A stretch of DNA of 64,000 nt from the NCBI GenBank assembly GCA_036375165.1, contig DASUSI010000083.1:10263-74262 (forward strand). The letters are read 5' to 3'. Below are positions 1-7,784 of the stretch, in pieces. Each line of letters starts with the position of its first letter. Position 1 is the first letter of the stretch. Origin of the DNA: WHSM01 sp036375165 (GTDB lineage Bacteria > Actinomycetota > Actinomycetes > Mycobacteriales > Micromonosporaceae). The position numbers and the translations under genes were made by a program. The notes beneath the pieces are model-generated. The model worked only from the letters and a program-made list of their open reading frames with translations. It ran no database searches and was not told where the DNA came from.

Positions 1-483
1 CAGCAGGAGGAGTCCCGGCGTAACGTCAACGCCGCACTCTCCGGCCGGGCGGACGTCTGGGGGATGATCTTCCAGGACTTCCGCCGCGACAGCGTGGTGG
101 AAAAGGGCTTCGGCAACACCGACTTCCCCCGCGGCGAGATCCTGCGCTACAAGGACCCGGCCGACCCCGGGTACTCCGGTCAGCCGGAGTTGAGCGCGGA
201 CAACGTGCCGGTGGGGTCGCTGCGTCGGGGCGGTGTGGTCGGCCTGCTCCTGATCGTCGCAGGGGCGGGGCTCCTGCTGGGGCGAGTGTTCCGGCGTGGG
301 GTGCCGGTCTGGATCCCGGTGCTCACCGTGGCCGGTCTGGCAAGCGTGATCTCCGAGGACGAACTGGTCGGCACGACCCCGCTCTGGATTCTGGTGTTCG
401 CCGGTGAGGTGTGGATGTACGTTCGGGCCCGGGACCGGCTGCCGGAGTCCGAGCAGGACTCCCCGACCCGGGTGCCCGCGTAG
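1..483 (+). CDS. C-terminal part of an unrecognised membrane protein (cut by window edge)
   Basis: The frame is open from base 1, so the start lies outside the window; 160 residues are visible, ending with TAG. The first ~65 residues are hydrophilic. Two hydrophobic stretches follow, one starting VVGLLLIVAGAGLL and one around WIPVLTVAGLASVI to WILVFAGEVWMYV, so the C-terminus sits in the membrane with a short acidic tail. I do not recognise the family. The stop is ten bases before the next start, and its TAG forms part of the putative -10 box of the downstream glycosylase gene. Confidence 0.7.
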   Translation, partial: QQEESRRNVNAALSGRADVWGMIFQDFRRDSVVEKGFGNTDFPRGEILRYKDPADPGYSGQPELSADNVPVGSLRRGGVVGLLLIVAGAGLLLGRVFRRGVPVWIPVLTVAGLASVISEDELVGTTPLWILVFAGEVWMYVRARDRLPESEQDSPTRVPA

Positions 484-486
484 CCT
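481..486 (+). promoter_or_regulatory. -10 box TAGCCT for leaderless glycosylase transcript
   Basis: TAGCCT lies 7 nt before the ATG at 494 with no ribosome binding site between. This spacing fits an actinobacterial -10 element whose transcript starts at the start codon. The box overlaps the stop codon of the preceding gene. Confidence 0.45.
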
Positions 487-493
487 GGTCACC

Positions 494-1351
494 ATGCCCG
501 AACTGCCCGAGGTGGAGGCGCTCGCCGCGTACCTGCGGGAGCGGGCGGTCGGTCACCCGGTCCGCACGGTCGAGGTCGCGGCGATCAGCGTGCTGAAGAC
601 GTACGACCCGCCGCCGGCCGCGCTCGAAGGCACCGTGGTCACCGACGTCCAACGGTTCGGCAAGTTCCTGGACCTGGTGTGCGGGCCCGAACTGCACCTG
701 GTCGTCCACCTCGCGCGGGCCGGCTGGCTGACGTACAAGGAGAACCTGCCGCCCCGGCCGGCACGGCCCGGAAAGGGACCGCTCGCGTTCCGGTTGCGGC
801 TGGACGACGGCTCCGGCTTCGAGTTGACCGAAGCGGGCACCCAGAAACGGCTGGCCTGCTACATCGTGCGGACCCCGGCCGAGGTGCCAGGGATCGCGCG
901 GCTGGGCCCCGACCCGCTGGAACTTGACGTGGCGACCTTCGGTGACCGGATCCGTGCGCAGCGGGCACAGCTCAAAGGTGTACTGACCGACCAGACGGTG
1001 TTCGCGGGGGTCGGCAACGCGTACAGCGACGAGATCCTGCACGCCGCGAAGCTGTCCCCGTTCGCCCGTGCCGACCGGCTCACCGACGACCAGGTGACCC
1101 GGCTGCACCAGGCGGTCGGGGATGTGCTGAGGGACGCGGTCGACCGCTCCGTGGGGCAGGCCGCCGCCACCCTCAAGTCCGAGAAGCGGTCCGGCCTCAA
1201 GGTGCATGCCCGGACCGACCTGCCTTGTCCGGTGTGCGGGGACACGGTACGGGAGGTGTCCTTCAGCGACTCCAGCCTGCAGTACTGCCCGGCCTGCCAG
1301 ACCGGGGGGCGGGTGCTGGCGGACCGTAGGCTCTCCCGACTGCTCCGGTGA
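494..1351 (+). CDS. Fpg/Nei-family DNA glycosylase/AP lyase
   Basis: Base-excision repair enzyme that removes oxidised bases and nicks the abasic site. The 285-residue protein starts MPELPEVE, so Pro2 (nucleophile after Met removal) and Glu3 are in place, which fixes the start at 494 although the frame is open further upstream. A family lysine is likely in RFGKFL. The helix-two-turn-helix motif reads GVGNAYSDEIL, and a C-terminal zinc finger has the pattern CPVC-x16-CPAC. Length is normal for the family. It is not clearly MutM or Nei by eye: actinomycetes carry several paralogues, so substrate preference is left open. No SD is visible; a TAGCCT box suggests leaderless expression. Confidence 0.93.
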   Translation: MPELPEVEALAAYLRERAVGHPVRTVEVAAISVLKTYDPPPAALEGTVVTDVQRFGKFLDLVCGPELHLVVHLARAGWLTYKENLPPRPARPGKGPLAFRLRLDDGSGFELTEAGTQKRLACYIVRTPAEVPGIARLGPDPLELDVATFGDRIRAQRAQLKGVLTDQTVFAGVGNAYSDEILHAAKLSPFARADRLTDDQVTRLHQAVGDVLRDAVDRSVGQAAATLKSEKRSGLKVHARTDLPCPVCGDTVREVSFSDSSLQYCPACQTGGRVLADRRLSRLLR

Positions 1352-1730
1352 CCGCACCGGTTCGGGGGACCGGGACTCGACACGCGAACCGGGACCGAAT
1401 AGTGTCGGCCGGTCGTCGTTGGGTATTCAGGCTCACATGTCACACTGATGGGGCTGTGAGCGGAGGTGTCTCCGGGCACATCCACTCGCCCCGGCGACGG
1501 TCCCAGGTACGGAGCAGCAGGACAGGTGAGGTTCCCGCGAGTCCGCTCGCGGAGCGGTGGGAGATCGGGGCGAGGCACCGGTCGGGTGGCCGGTGCCGGC
1601 AGGATCACGTCACGGCGAGGCGACGACGAGTGAGTACGCGGGAAGTGACAGGGATCCGGAACCGGCTCCCCGCACCGCTGTGTCCCGACATGCCCCGGCC
1701 GTACCACCCAGCACTGGAGGACACACCGCT
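1352..1730 (+). other. Intergenic leader region before the sugar-phosphate transferase gene
   Basis: No convincing gene in these 379 bases. It probably holds the promoter and a long 5' leader for the gene at 1731. A tight hairpin is visible at 1535-1552: a 7-bp stem CCGCGAG/CTCGCGG closed by the tetraloop TCCG. The bases just before the start contain the ribosome binding site CTGGAGG. I see no riboswitch I can name. Confidence 0.4.
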
Positions 1731-3320
1731 GTGACGACCAGCCTGCAACGCCCGACGAGTGGCTCGGCGACTCCCACGGCACCGGGACCGGTAACGCCAT
1801 CGACGGGGGACGTGGCAGGTCTCACACTGCCCTCCGCGACGGCTGTGACCACTCCGGAGTCACCGGAGACCAACGGCGTCACCCGCTCGGCGTGGTTTCG
1901 GCCGCAGCGCATCAGCCGGTGGCACCAGCCGTACGCCGCGATCCTGGTCCTGACCGACTTCATCTGCGCGGTCGCGGCCAGCGTGCTGGCCGTCACGAAG
2001 TGGCCCCAGGCCGCCGCCGGGTTCAACACCCCGGAACAGATGTACCTGATCGGCATGGTGCTGCTGCCGCTCGGTTGGTTGGTGGTGCTGTGGGGTCATG
2101 GCTGCTACGACCGGCGGTACCTCGGGCTTGGTACGGACGAGTTCAAGCGGGTGGTCCGGGCCTCGCTGACCGTTGTCGCGATCGTCTCGTTCCTCAGCCT
2201 GACCCTGAAGGCGGATCTGTCCCGGCTCGCCACCTCGACGTCTCTGCTGGCCACGCTGATCTTTCTGTTGATCACCCGGTACATCGCCCGCCGGCTGCTG
2301 CACCTGCTGCGCAAGCAGGGAGCCTGCGTCCACCGGGTGCTCCTGGTCGGGTCACTGCCGGACGCACTTGAAGTCAGCGTCGTGGTGGCCCGGAACCCGT
2401 TCGCGGGCTTGATCCCGGTGGGGGTTTACCTGACCCAGGGCCGGGCGGCGGCCCGCGGTGGCCAGACCTCGCTGCCGGTGTACACCTCACGGGACCGGGA
2501 CGTGGTGACCCTGGTACACGACCTGGGTGCCGACACGGTGGCGGTGTGCGGGTCGGCCGGCTCCAACTCCACCGACCTGCGGCGACTCGCCTGGCAGCTC
2601 GAGGGCACCGGCATCGACCTGATCGTGGCCCCGCAGCTCACCGACATCGCCGGCCCCCGGGTGCACATCCGACCGGTGGAGGGCCTGCCGCTGCTGCACG
2701 TGGAAGAGCCCACGATCTCGGGTGTCGGCTGGCTGACCAAGTACCTGATGGACCGCGCGGTCGCCGCGATCGGGCTGATCGTGCTGTCGCCGCTGCTGGT
2801 CGCCACGGCCATCCTGATCAAGGCCACCAGCCCCGGCCCGGTGTTCTTCCGGCAGGGCCGGGTCGGCCGGGAGGGCAAGAAGTTCCGGGTCTGGAAGTTC
2901 CGCACCATGTACGTTGACGCCGAGCAGCGTTTGGCCCAGGTGATCGACCAGAACGAGGGCGACGGCCTGCTCTTCAAGATCCGTAACGACCCCCGGATCA
3001 CCTCGGTCGGGCGCTGGATGCGGCGTACCTCGATCGACGAGCTGCCGCAGCTGATCAATGTCCTGAAAGGCGAGATGTCCCTGGTCGGTCCGCGCCCGTT
3101 GTACGCAGAGGACGGCGACTTCCTCGGGGACGTACGGCGTCGGCTGCTGGTCCGGCCCGGCATCACCGGGCTGTGGCAGGTCTCCGGTCGCTCCGACCTT
3201 TCCTGGGACGACGCGGTACGGCTGGACCTGTACTACGTGGACAACTGGTCGCTCGCGTTCGACCTGGTGATCCTGTGGCGCACGCTCAGCGCGGTGCTCC
3301 GCAGCAAGGGCGCCTACTGA
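1731..3320 (+). CDS. Exopolysaccharide polyprenyl glycosylphosphotransferase
   Basis: Transfers a sugar-1-phosphate from a nucleotide sugar to undecaprenyl phosphate, the first membrane step of a surface polysaccharide. GTG at 1731 is chosen because GGAGG lies 10 nt upstream; the frame is open further 5'. The 529-residue protein has a Ser/Thr/Pro-rich N-terminus (~60 aa), four to five membrane helices (~65-200), a CoA-binding-like middle domain, one more helix, and the C-terminal bacterial sugar transferase domain. That domain contains SPGPVFFRQGRVG, KFRTM, GEMSLVGPRP, RPGITGLWQVSGR and a DLYYVDNW segment. It belongs to the WcaJ/CpsE/WbaP class; the sugar cannot be read from sequence. The UXS-like and LCP genes a few kb downstream fit one cell-surface polymer pathway. 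Confidence 0.93.
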   Translation: MTTSLQRPTSGSATPTAPGPVTPSTGDVAGLTLPSATAVTTPESPETNGVTRSAWFRPQRISRWHQPYAAILVLTDFICAVAASVLAVTKWPQAAAGFNTPEQMYLIGMVLLPLGWLVVLWGHGCYDRRYLGLGTDEFKRVVRASLTVVAIVSFLSLTLKADLSRLATSTSLLATLIFLLITRYIARRLLHLLRKQGACVHRVLLVGSLPDALEVSVVVARNPFAGLIPVGVYLTQGRAAARGGQTSLPVYTSRDRDVVTLVHDLGADTVAVCGSAGSNSTDLRRLAWQLEGTGIDLIVAPQLTDIAGPRVHIRPVEGLPLLHVEEPTISGVGWLTKYLMDRAVAAIGLIVLSPLLVATAILIKATSPGPVFFRQGRVGREGKKFRVWKFRTMYVDAEQRLAQVIDQNEGDGLLFKIRNDPRITSVGRWMRRTSIDELPQLINVLKGEMSLVGPRPLYAEDGDFLGDVRRRLLVRPGITGLWQVSGRSDLSWDDAVRLDLYYVDNWSLAFDLVILWRTLSAVLRSKGAY

Positions 3321-3437
3321 CGCCACTCCCGGTGATCTCGAAGCCCGCCTGAACAGTGAAGGCGAGTTTCTGGGACTTCGCCGTCCGTGCAGCGGACTCC
3401 CGGGTGCCGTGCGTCCCTGGGGCGTACGGGAGGTGTC

Positions 3438-3567
3438 ATGGACGACACGATGACCTTCGAGGAGTTCGTCAACACGAGGTCTCAGGGACCCCGATTCCCG
3501 GCTGCTGTTCTGGTCGGTTGATGACCAGACCGGCTACGCGATTCTCGATCTCGGAGCGATCAGGTAG
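3438..3567 (+). pseudogene. Possible relic of a SigE-family ECF sigma factor gene
   Basis: After a good ribosome binding site (GGGAGG) an ATG opens MDDTMTFEEFVNTR, which resembles the N-terminus of actinomycete SigE-family sigma factors. The frame ends after 27 residues. In another frame the sequence continues as DPDSRLLFWSVDDQ to DLGAIR and a TAG at 3565. A body of ~150 residues is missing, so an internal deletion plus frame change is the simplest reading. The assignment rests on only 14 residues and is tentative. Confidence 0.3.
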
Positions 3568-3575
3568 CCGAACTG

Positions 3576-3604
3576 GGGTGCGGCCCGGGTACCGGGCCGC
3601 ACCC
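3576..3604. terminator. Strong GC hairpin, terminator of the RIO kinase gene
   Basis: Perfect 13-bp inverted repeat with a 3-nt loop (arms 3576-3588 and 3592-3604) placed two bases beyond the stop of the minus-strand kinase gene. There is no T-tract, as is common for actinomycete terminators. It can also stop rightward transcription. Confidence 0.6.
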
Positions 3605-3606
3605 GC

Positions 3607-4500
3607 TCAGTGCAGTCCGGCCTCCCGTAGCAGCAGATCCGCCAGCCTCCCGGTGTCTGGTACGCCACGGGCGGCGAACCACGTGGCGACCACCGTCGCG
3701 TCCCGTTCCAGGAAGCCGGGTCCCTGCGGGTTGGCGACCACGTCCACCACCTGCGGCAGGTCGATGATCAGCAGCCGCCTGTCGTGGACCAGCAGGTTGT
3801 ACGGCGACAGGTCGCCGTGGGCCAGCCCCAGCCGGGCCATCGTGACCAGGGCGTCGACCAGTTGCTGCCAGAGGTCGGGAAGGTCGTCCCCGGCACGGAC
3901 CTGTGCCAGCCGCGGCGCGGCCACCCCGCCCGGGTCCCCGACGAACTCCATCAGCAGCTCGGTGCCCATGATCTGGACCGGGTACGGCACCGGCACCCCC
4001 GACTCGTACAGCCGGCACAGCGCCCCGAACTCCGCCTGCGCCCACTGACCGGCGATCAACTGGCGGCCGAAACTGGTCCGGTTCGTCATCGCCCGCATCT
4101 CCCGGGAGCGGCGGACCCGCCGGCCTTCCAGGTACCCGGCGTCCCGGTGGAACAACCGATGCTCCGGGTTCCGGTACCGCTTGCTCGCCAGTAGACAACT
4201 CCGGCCGTCGCCGGGCACCGCCCGCTCCAGCAGGTGGACGTCGGCCTCCTTGCCGGTTTTCAGCACACCCAGGTCGGTGTCGACCGCTGCCAGCTCGGTC
4301 ACCAGCCATTCCGGGTACGGTTCGGGACCGCGCTCGCCGGCCGTGGAGACGTCCCAGGTGGACCACCGGTCGCCGGCCGGCAGTCCGTCGGTCGCCTCGT
4401 CGAAGGTGTCCGGTTCAGCGACCTGCGATCGGAGGCGGGTGTCGTCGTTGTCGTCGTCAAAGCGCTGCCGCCTGCGACGGATCGGTGCGAAGTCACGCAC
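3607..4500 (-). CDS. RIO1-like atypical protein kinase
   Basis: Serine/threonine kinase of the RIO family, 297 residues. Visible motifs: a nucleotide-binding segment with GKEADVHLLE, a catalytic loop HGDLSPYNLLVH and the metal-binding IIDLPQVVD, in the order and spacing typical of RIO1-type kinases. The N-terminal ~60 residues are acidic and low complexity after a basic RRRRQR patch. GTG start preceded by AAGGAG. Bacterial RIO kinases have no firmly established substrate, so the role here is open. It follows a 34-codon ORF on the same strand and is closed by a GC hairpin. Confidence 0.88.
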   Translation of the reverse strand: MRDFAPIRRRRQRFDDDNDDTRLRSQVAEPDTFDEATDGLPAGDRWSTWDVSTAGERGPEPYPEWLVTELAAVDTDLGVLKTGKEADVHLLERAVPGDGRSCLLASKRYRNPEHRLFHRDAGYLEGRRVRRSREMRAMTNRTSFGRQLIAGQWAQAEFGALCRLYESGVPVPYPVQIMGTELLMEFVGDPGGVAAPRLAQVRAGDDLPDLWQQLVDALVTMARLGLAHGDLSPYNLLVHDRRLLIIDLPQVVDVVANPQGPGFLERDATVVATWFAARGVPDTGRLADLLLREAGLH

Positions 4501-4557
4501 TGGTGGGTTCTCCTTCGAGGTCTGGATGCCCCCACCAGGGCCTGGCGTGGTCGCCGG

Positions 4558-4662
4558 TCAGACGGTGCCGGTCAGAAGATACCGGTCACGGTGCGGCACC
4601 AGGTCGCTGGTGGAGGCGGGGAAGGGGTCGGCGAAGGCCGCCCCGACAGCGGGCGTACGCAT
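4558..4662 (-). CDS. Small ORF (34 aa) upstream of the RIO kinase gene
   Basis: A near-perfect ribosome binding site (GAAGGAGG, about 7 nt before ATG) precedes an ORF of 34 residues starting MRTPAVGAAFADPF and ending RYLLTGTV. It lies 57 nt before the kinase start on the same strand, so both could share an mRNA. No domain, signal or membrane segment is visible. It may be a genuine small protein or a leader ORF controlling the kinase gene. The strong SD is the main evidence. Confidence 0.45.
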   Translation of the reverse strand: MRTPAVGAAFADPFPASTSDLVPHRDRYLLTGTV

Positions 4663-4809
4663 GACTCGACCTCCTTCTCACCCGGGCCTCGACTCAGGCG
4701 TGGTCTGTGGTGACGTACGAGTTTCGCAGCACTCGGCCGGCTCACGCCAGCGATTTACAGCCGGTCACCGGACGAGCTGGCCGGCTCGTCCGGTGGCACG
4801 ATCAAACAT

Positions 4810-5343
4810 GTGACCTCCCCGGAACCCGGAGCCCAGATTCACGCCACACACCCGTTCGCCGACCCGGCGGGTGTCCGGGGGCCGGTACGCCGGTTCCGGG
4901 CCAGGATGCCCGCCCCGGTCACGCTCTGGACCGCGAACGACGATCCCCGCCCAGCAGGGCTCACCCTCGCGTCCACGCAGGTCGTGGACGGCAACCCCGG
5001 CCGGGTATTCGGTCAGCTGGACGCCGACTCCGACCTGTACGAGGCGATCCACCACACCGGTGCGTTCACGGTGCAGTTGCTGGCACCGCGACATCAGGAC
5101 CTGGCGGACCGGTTCGGGGGTCTCGCACCGGCCCCGGGCGGCCTGTTCCGGGGCGGCGAGCGGTGGCGGGACACCGCGTTCGGGCCGGTGCTGGAGGACG
5201 TCGGGTCCTGGGTCGGGTGCCGCCTGGCCACGACCCGGGACGCCGGCTGGGGACGCCTGATCGAAGGCACCATCGAGGAGGTCACGGTGGGTGATGACGA
5301 GCCGCTGCTCTACTACCGCGGCCGGTACCACCGACTGGGCTGA
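4810..5343 (+). CDS. Flavin reductase-like / FMN-binding split-barrel protein
   Basis: 177-residue protein of the flavin-reductase-like fold. Supporting features are the N-terminal PAPVTLWTA strand, TLASTQVVDGNPGRVF, AFTVQLLAPRHQDLADRFGG and a C-terminal strand ending LLYYRGRYHRL, all in the family order. Family members bind FMN and reduce it with NAD(P)H or act as flavoredoxins; the partner is unknown. GTG start at 4810, with CACGAT 7 nt upstream resembling a -10 box. Ends just before the epimerase gene's promoter box. Confidence 0.8.
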   Translation: MTSPEPGAQIHATHPFADPAGVRGPVRRFRARMPAPVTLWTANDDPRPAGLTLASTQVVDGNPGRVFGQLDADSDLYEAIHHTGAFTVQLLAPRHQDLADRFGGLAPAPGGLFRGGERWRDTAFGPVLEDVGSWVGCRLATTRDAGWGRLIEGTIEEVTVGDDEPLLYYRGRYHRLG

Positions 5344-5344
5344 C

Positions 5345-5350
5345 TAGGCT
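5345..5350 (+). promoter_or_regulatory. -10 box TAGGCT for the SDR gene
   Basis: TAGGCT lies 8 nt before GTG 5359 with no ribosome binding site between, fitting a leaderless transcript. It begins two bases after the flavin reductase stop. Confidence 0.4.
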
Positions 5351-5358
5351 GGTTGATT

Positions 5359-6345
5359 GTGGTCGATGTCCCGGAGCGGTTCGGCGAGGGTCACCGGATG
5401 CTGGTGACCGGGGGTGCCGGTTTTGTCGGATCGCACCTGGTGGACGCGTTGATCGGGCGCGGCTGCGACGTCGTCGCGGTCGACAACCTGAGCTCGGGTT
5501 GGAAGGACAACCTGCTCCACCTCGTCGACCACCCGCGGTTCACCCTGGTGGAGGGAGACGTCGCGGCGGGCCTCCCGGAGGACCTGGAGATGGCACGGCG
5601 GTTCGACGCGGTACTCCATTTCGCCTGCCCGGCCAGTCCGGTCGATTTCGAGCGGCTGCCGGTCGAGATCCTGAAGGTGGACTCGCTTGGCACCTTCCAC
5701 TGCCTGGACCGGGCACTGGCGGATGGGGCACGGTTCCTGCTCGCGTCCACCTCCGAGGTGTACGGGGACCCTCAGGTACATCCGCAGCCGGAGTCCTACC
5801 GCGGCAACGTGAATCCGATCGGGCCGCGTAGTGCGTACGACGAGGCGAAGCGGTTCAGCGAGGCCGCCACCATGGCGTATCGGCGACGGTACGGCCTGGA
5901 CACCGGAATTGTCCGGATCTTCAACACGTACGGCCCCAGGATGCGCCCCGACGACGGGCGGGCGGTCCCGACGTTCATCTGTCAGGCGTTGCGGGGTCAA
6001 CCGCTCACCGTCACCGGGGACGGCTCGCAGACCCGGTCCATCTGCTACATCGACGACCTGGTACGGGGCGTCCTCGCGGTCCTGGACTCCGACCTCGACC
6101 AGCCCGTGAACTGCGGTACGGAGCACGAGCTGTCGATGCGGGAGTTGGCGGAGACCATCGTGCGGCTCGCCGGCTCGGCCTCGGAGATCACGTACGTGGC
6201 ACGCCCGGCGGACGATCCGAACCTGCGCCGTCCGGACCTGACCCTGGCCCGTACCGTGCTGGGCTTTCAACCGTCGGTGACGCCGGAGGAAGGACTCCGA
6301 CGCACCATCGACCACTTCGCCCGACATCTGGGCATCGGCAACTAG
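5359..6345 (+). CDS. NAD-dependent nucleotide-sugar SDR, UDP-glucuronate decarboxylase-like
   Basis: Extended short-chain dehydrogenase with Rossmann motif TGGAGFVGSHL, catalytic SAYDEAKR (YxxxK) and RIFNTYGPRMRPDDGR, LTVTGDGSQTRS and YIDDLV, the pattern of UDP-xylose synthases and close dTDP-glucose dehydratase relatives. The likely reaction is UDP-glucuronate to UDP-xylose; 4,6-dehydratase or epimerase activity cannot be excluded by eye. About 328 residues from GTG 5359; ATG 5398, directly before LVTGG, is an alternative start. Its place between the glycosylphosphotransferase and the LCP ligases points to cell-surface glycan supply. Confidence 0.85.
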   Translation: MVDVPERFGEGHRMLVTGGAGFVGSHLVDALIGRGCDVVAVDNLSSGWKDNLLHLVDHPRFTLVEGDVAAGLPEDLEMARRFDAVLHFACPASPVDFERLPVEILKVDSLGTFHCLDRALADGARFLLASTSEVYGDPQVHPQPESYRGNVNPIGPRSAYDEAKRFSEAATMAYRRRYGLDTGIVRIFNTYGPRMRPDDGRAVPTFICQALRGQPLTVTGDGSQTRSICYIDDLVRGVLAVLDSDLDQPVNCGTEHELSMRELAETIVRLAGSASEITYVARPADDPNLRRPDLTLARTVLGFQPSVTPEEGLRRTIDHFARHLGIGN

Positions 6346-6437
6346 CCGGACTGGCCGGGATCCACTCGCCCGCGGCCGATTTTCGGACACGCCGGGATCA
6401 ACGGCCCCGGCTCGTCGGGTTTCTCGACCGGGCTCTC

Positions 6438-6443
6438 TACCCT
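6438..6443 (+). promoter_or_regulatory. -10 box TACCCT before the first LCP gene
   Basis: TACCCT lies 6 nt before ATG 6450. The intervening GGGGGC is not a proper SD, so leaderless initiation is possible. Confidence 0.35.
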
Positions 6444-6449
6444 GGGGGC

Positions 6450-7637
6450 ATGTCGACACGTCCCCCCCTCCCTGGTAGGGCAATCCTGGGCCGGACCACC
6501 CCGGCCTCAGGCGGTTACGGCACCGATTACTACGGTCACCGGTCTGGTAGCCACGGCGGTGGGTACAGCGGTGGTTACGGCGGCGGGGGCGGCGACTACG
6601 ACGACGACGGCTATGGCCGACGCGGCAGGGTCCGTCCCCGCTGGGGCCGGATCTTCCTGGTACTGCTCGGCGTGGTCGTGGTGCTCGCCTTGGTGGCCGG
6701 GCTTGGGGCGTGGGCGTACGTCTCCTCGCTCAACGACGACATGCGCCGGACGGACGCGTTCGCGGGTCTGGACGGACATCGGGCACCGAAGGCGGTGGCC
6801 GGGCCGCTGAACATCCTGCTGCTCGGCTCGGACTCCCGGGACCCGGACGCGAAGCAGGACAGCGGCAAGTGGCGTACCGACACGATCATCCTGCTGCACG
6901 TGCCGTCAACCCACGACAAGGCGTACCTGATCTCGCTGCCTCGTGATCTCTGGGTACAGGTGCCGGAGAGCCCGGACGGTAAGCACGGCGGGGTGCGGGC
7001 GAAGCTGAACGCGGCGTACGCCTGGGGTGGACCTCCGCTGATGGTGCAGACCGTGGAGAACTTCACGGGGGTCCACATCGACCACGTGGCGATCGTCGAT
7101 TTTTTTGGTTTCAAGCAGGTGGTCGACGCGGTGGGCGGGGTCCGGTTGTGCCCGGAGATGCCGCCGGGGCAGGACAGCTTCAAGTCGATCCACAAGCCGT
7201 TCCGCACCTTCAAGAAGGGCTGCCAGATGATGAGCGGCAAGGTGGCCCTGGACTACATCCGGCAGCGCAAGCAGTTCCCGACCGGCGACTTCGCCCGGAT
7301 GAAGCACCAGCAGGACTTCCTCAAGGCGCTGATGGACAAGGCCACCTCTAACGAGGTGTTCACCGACCCCGCCGCGATGAACGCATTCCTGCGGTCGGTG
7401 ACCAAGGCGGTGATCGTGGATGACGATTTCTCGTTGCTCGACATGGCGATCCAGTTCCGCAAACTGCGCAGCAAGGATTTGATCTTCATGACCAGCCCAC
7501 ACCGGGGCACCGGCATGATCGACGGCCAGAGCGTGATCGTCTCCGACAAGGAGAAGGCGGCGTCGCTGTATGAGGCTGTCGCCAACGATCAGGTCGCGGA
7601 GTGGGTGAAGCAGAACCCGCCGAAGAAGAACCGGTGA
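6450..7637 (+). CDS. LCP (LytR-CpsA-Psr) family glycopolymer ligase, copy 1
   Basis: Transfers undecaprenyl-linked glycopolymers onto peptidoglycan outside the membrane. 395 residues: a cytoplasmic Gly/Tyr/Asp-rich tail (~70 aa), one helix (IFLVLLGVVVVLALVAG), then the LCP domain. That domain has LLLGSDSRDPDA, WRTDTIILLHV, ISLPRDLWV and a block DYIRQRKQF..GDFARMKHQQ, with the Asp/Arg residues that bind the pyrophosphate head group. First of three tandem paralogues in one orientation; the long Gly-rich cytoplasmic tail is unique to this copy. Confidence 0.95.
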   Translation: MSTRPPLPGRAILGRTTPASGGYGTDYYGHRSGSHGGGYSGGYGGGGGDYDDDGYGRRGRVRPRWGRIFLVLLGVVVVLALVAGLGAWAYVSSLNDDMRRTDAFAGLDGHRAPKAVAGPLNILLLGSDSRDPDAKQDSGKWRTDTIILLHVPSTHDKAYLISLPRDLWVQVPESPDGKHGGVRAKLNAAYAWGGPPLMVQTVENFTGVHIDHVAIVDFFGFKQVVDAVGGVRLCPEMPPGQDSFKSIHKPFRTFKKGCQMMSGKVALDYIRQRKQFPTGDFARMKHQQDFLKALMDKATSNEVFTDPAAMNAFLRSVTKAVIVDDDFSLLDMAIQFRKLRSKDLIFMTSPHRGTGMIDGQSVIVSDKEKAASLYEAVANDQVAEWVKQNPPKKNR

Positions 7638-7784
7638 TTGTTGCTTCGGTCACGTGCCTGTGCGGTGACGGATTGCCTCTGGGCGACGCTTCATAGTTAC
7701 GGTGACCTGAGTGGGTGTCGTACAACCGGCCGGGAACCGTACAGTGTTCGCAGCCGTTGACCGGATTGCGATTGCGAGGCTCGA

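Noticed and set aside
1352..1730. Riboswitch upstream of the glycosylphosphotransferase gene
   Set aside because: Only one short hairpin is visible; no conserved ydaO, cobalamin or other riboswitch core could be recognised.
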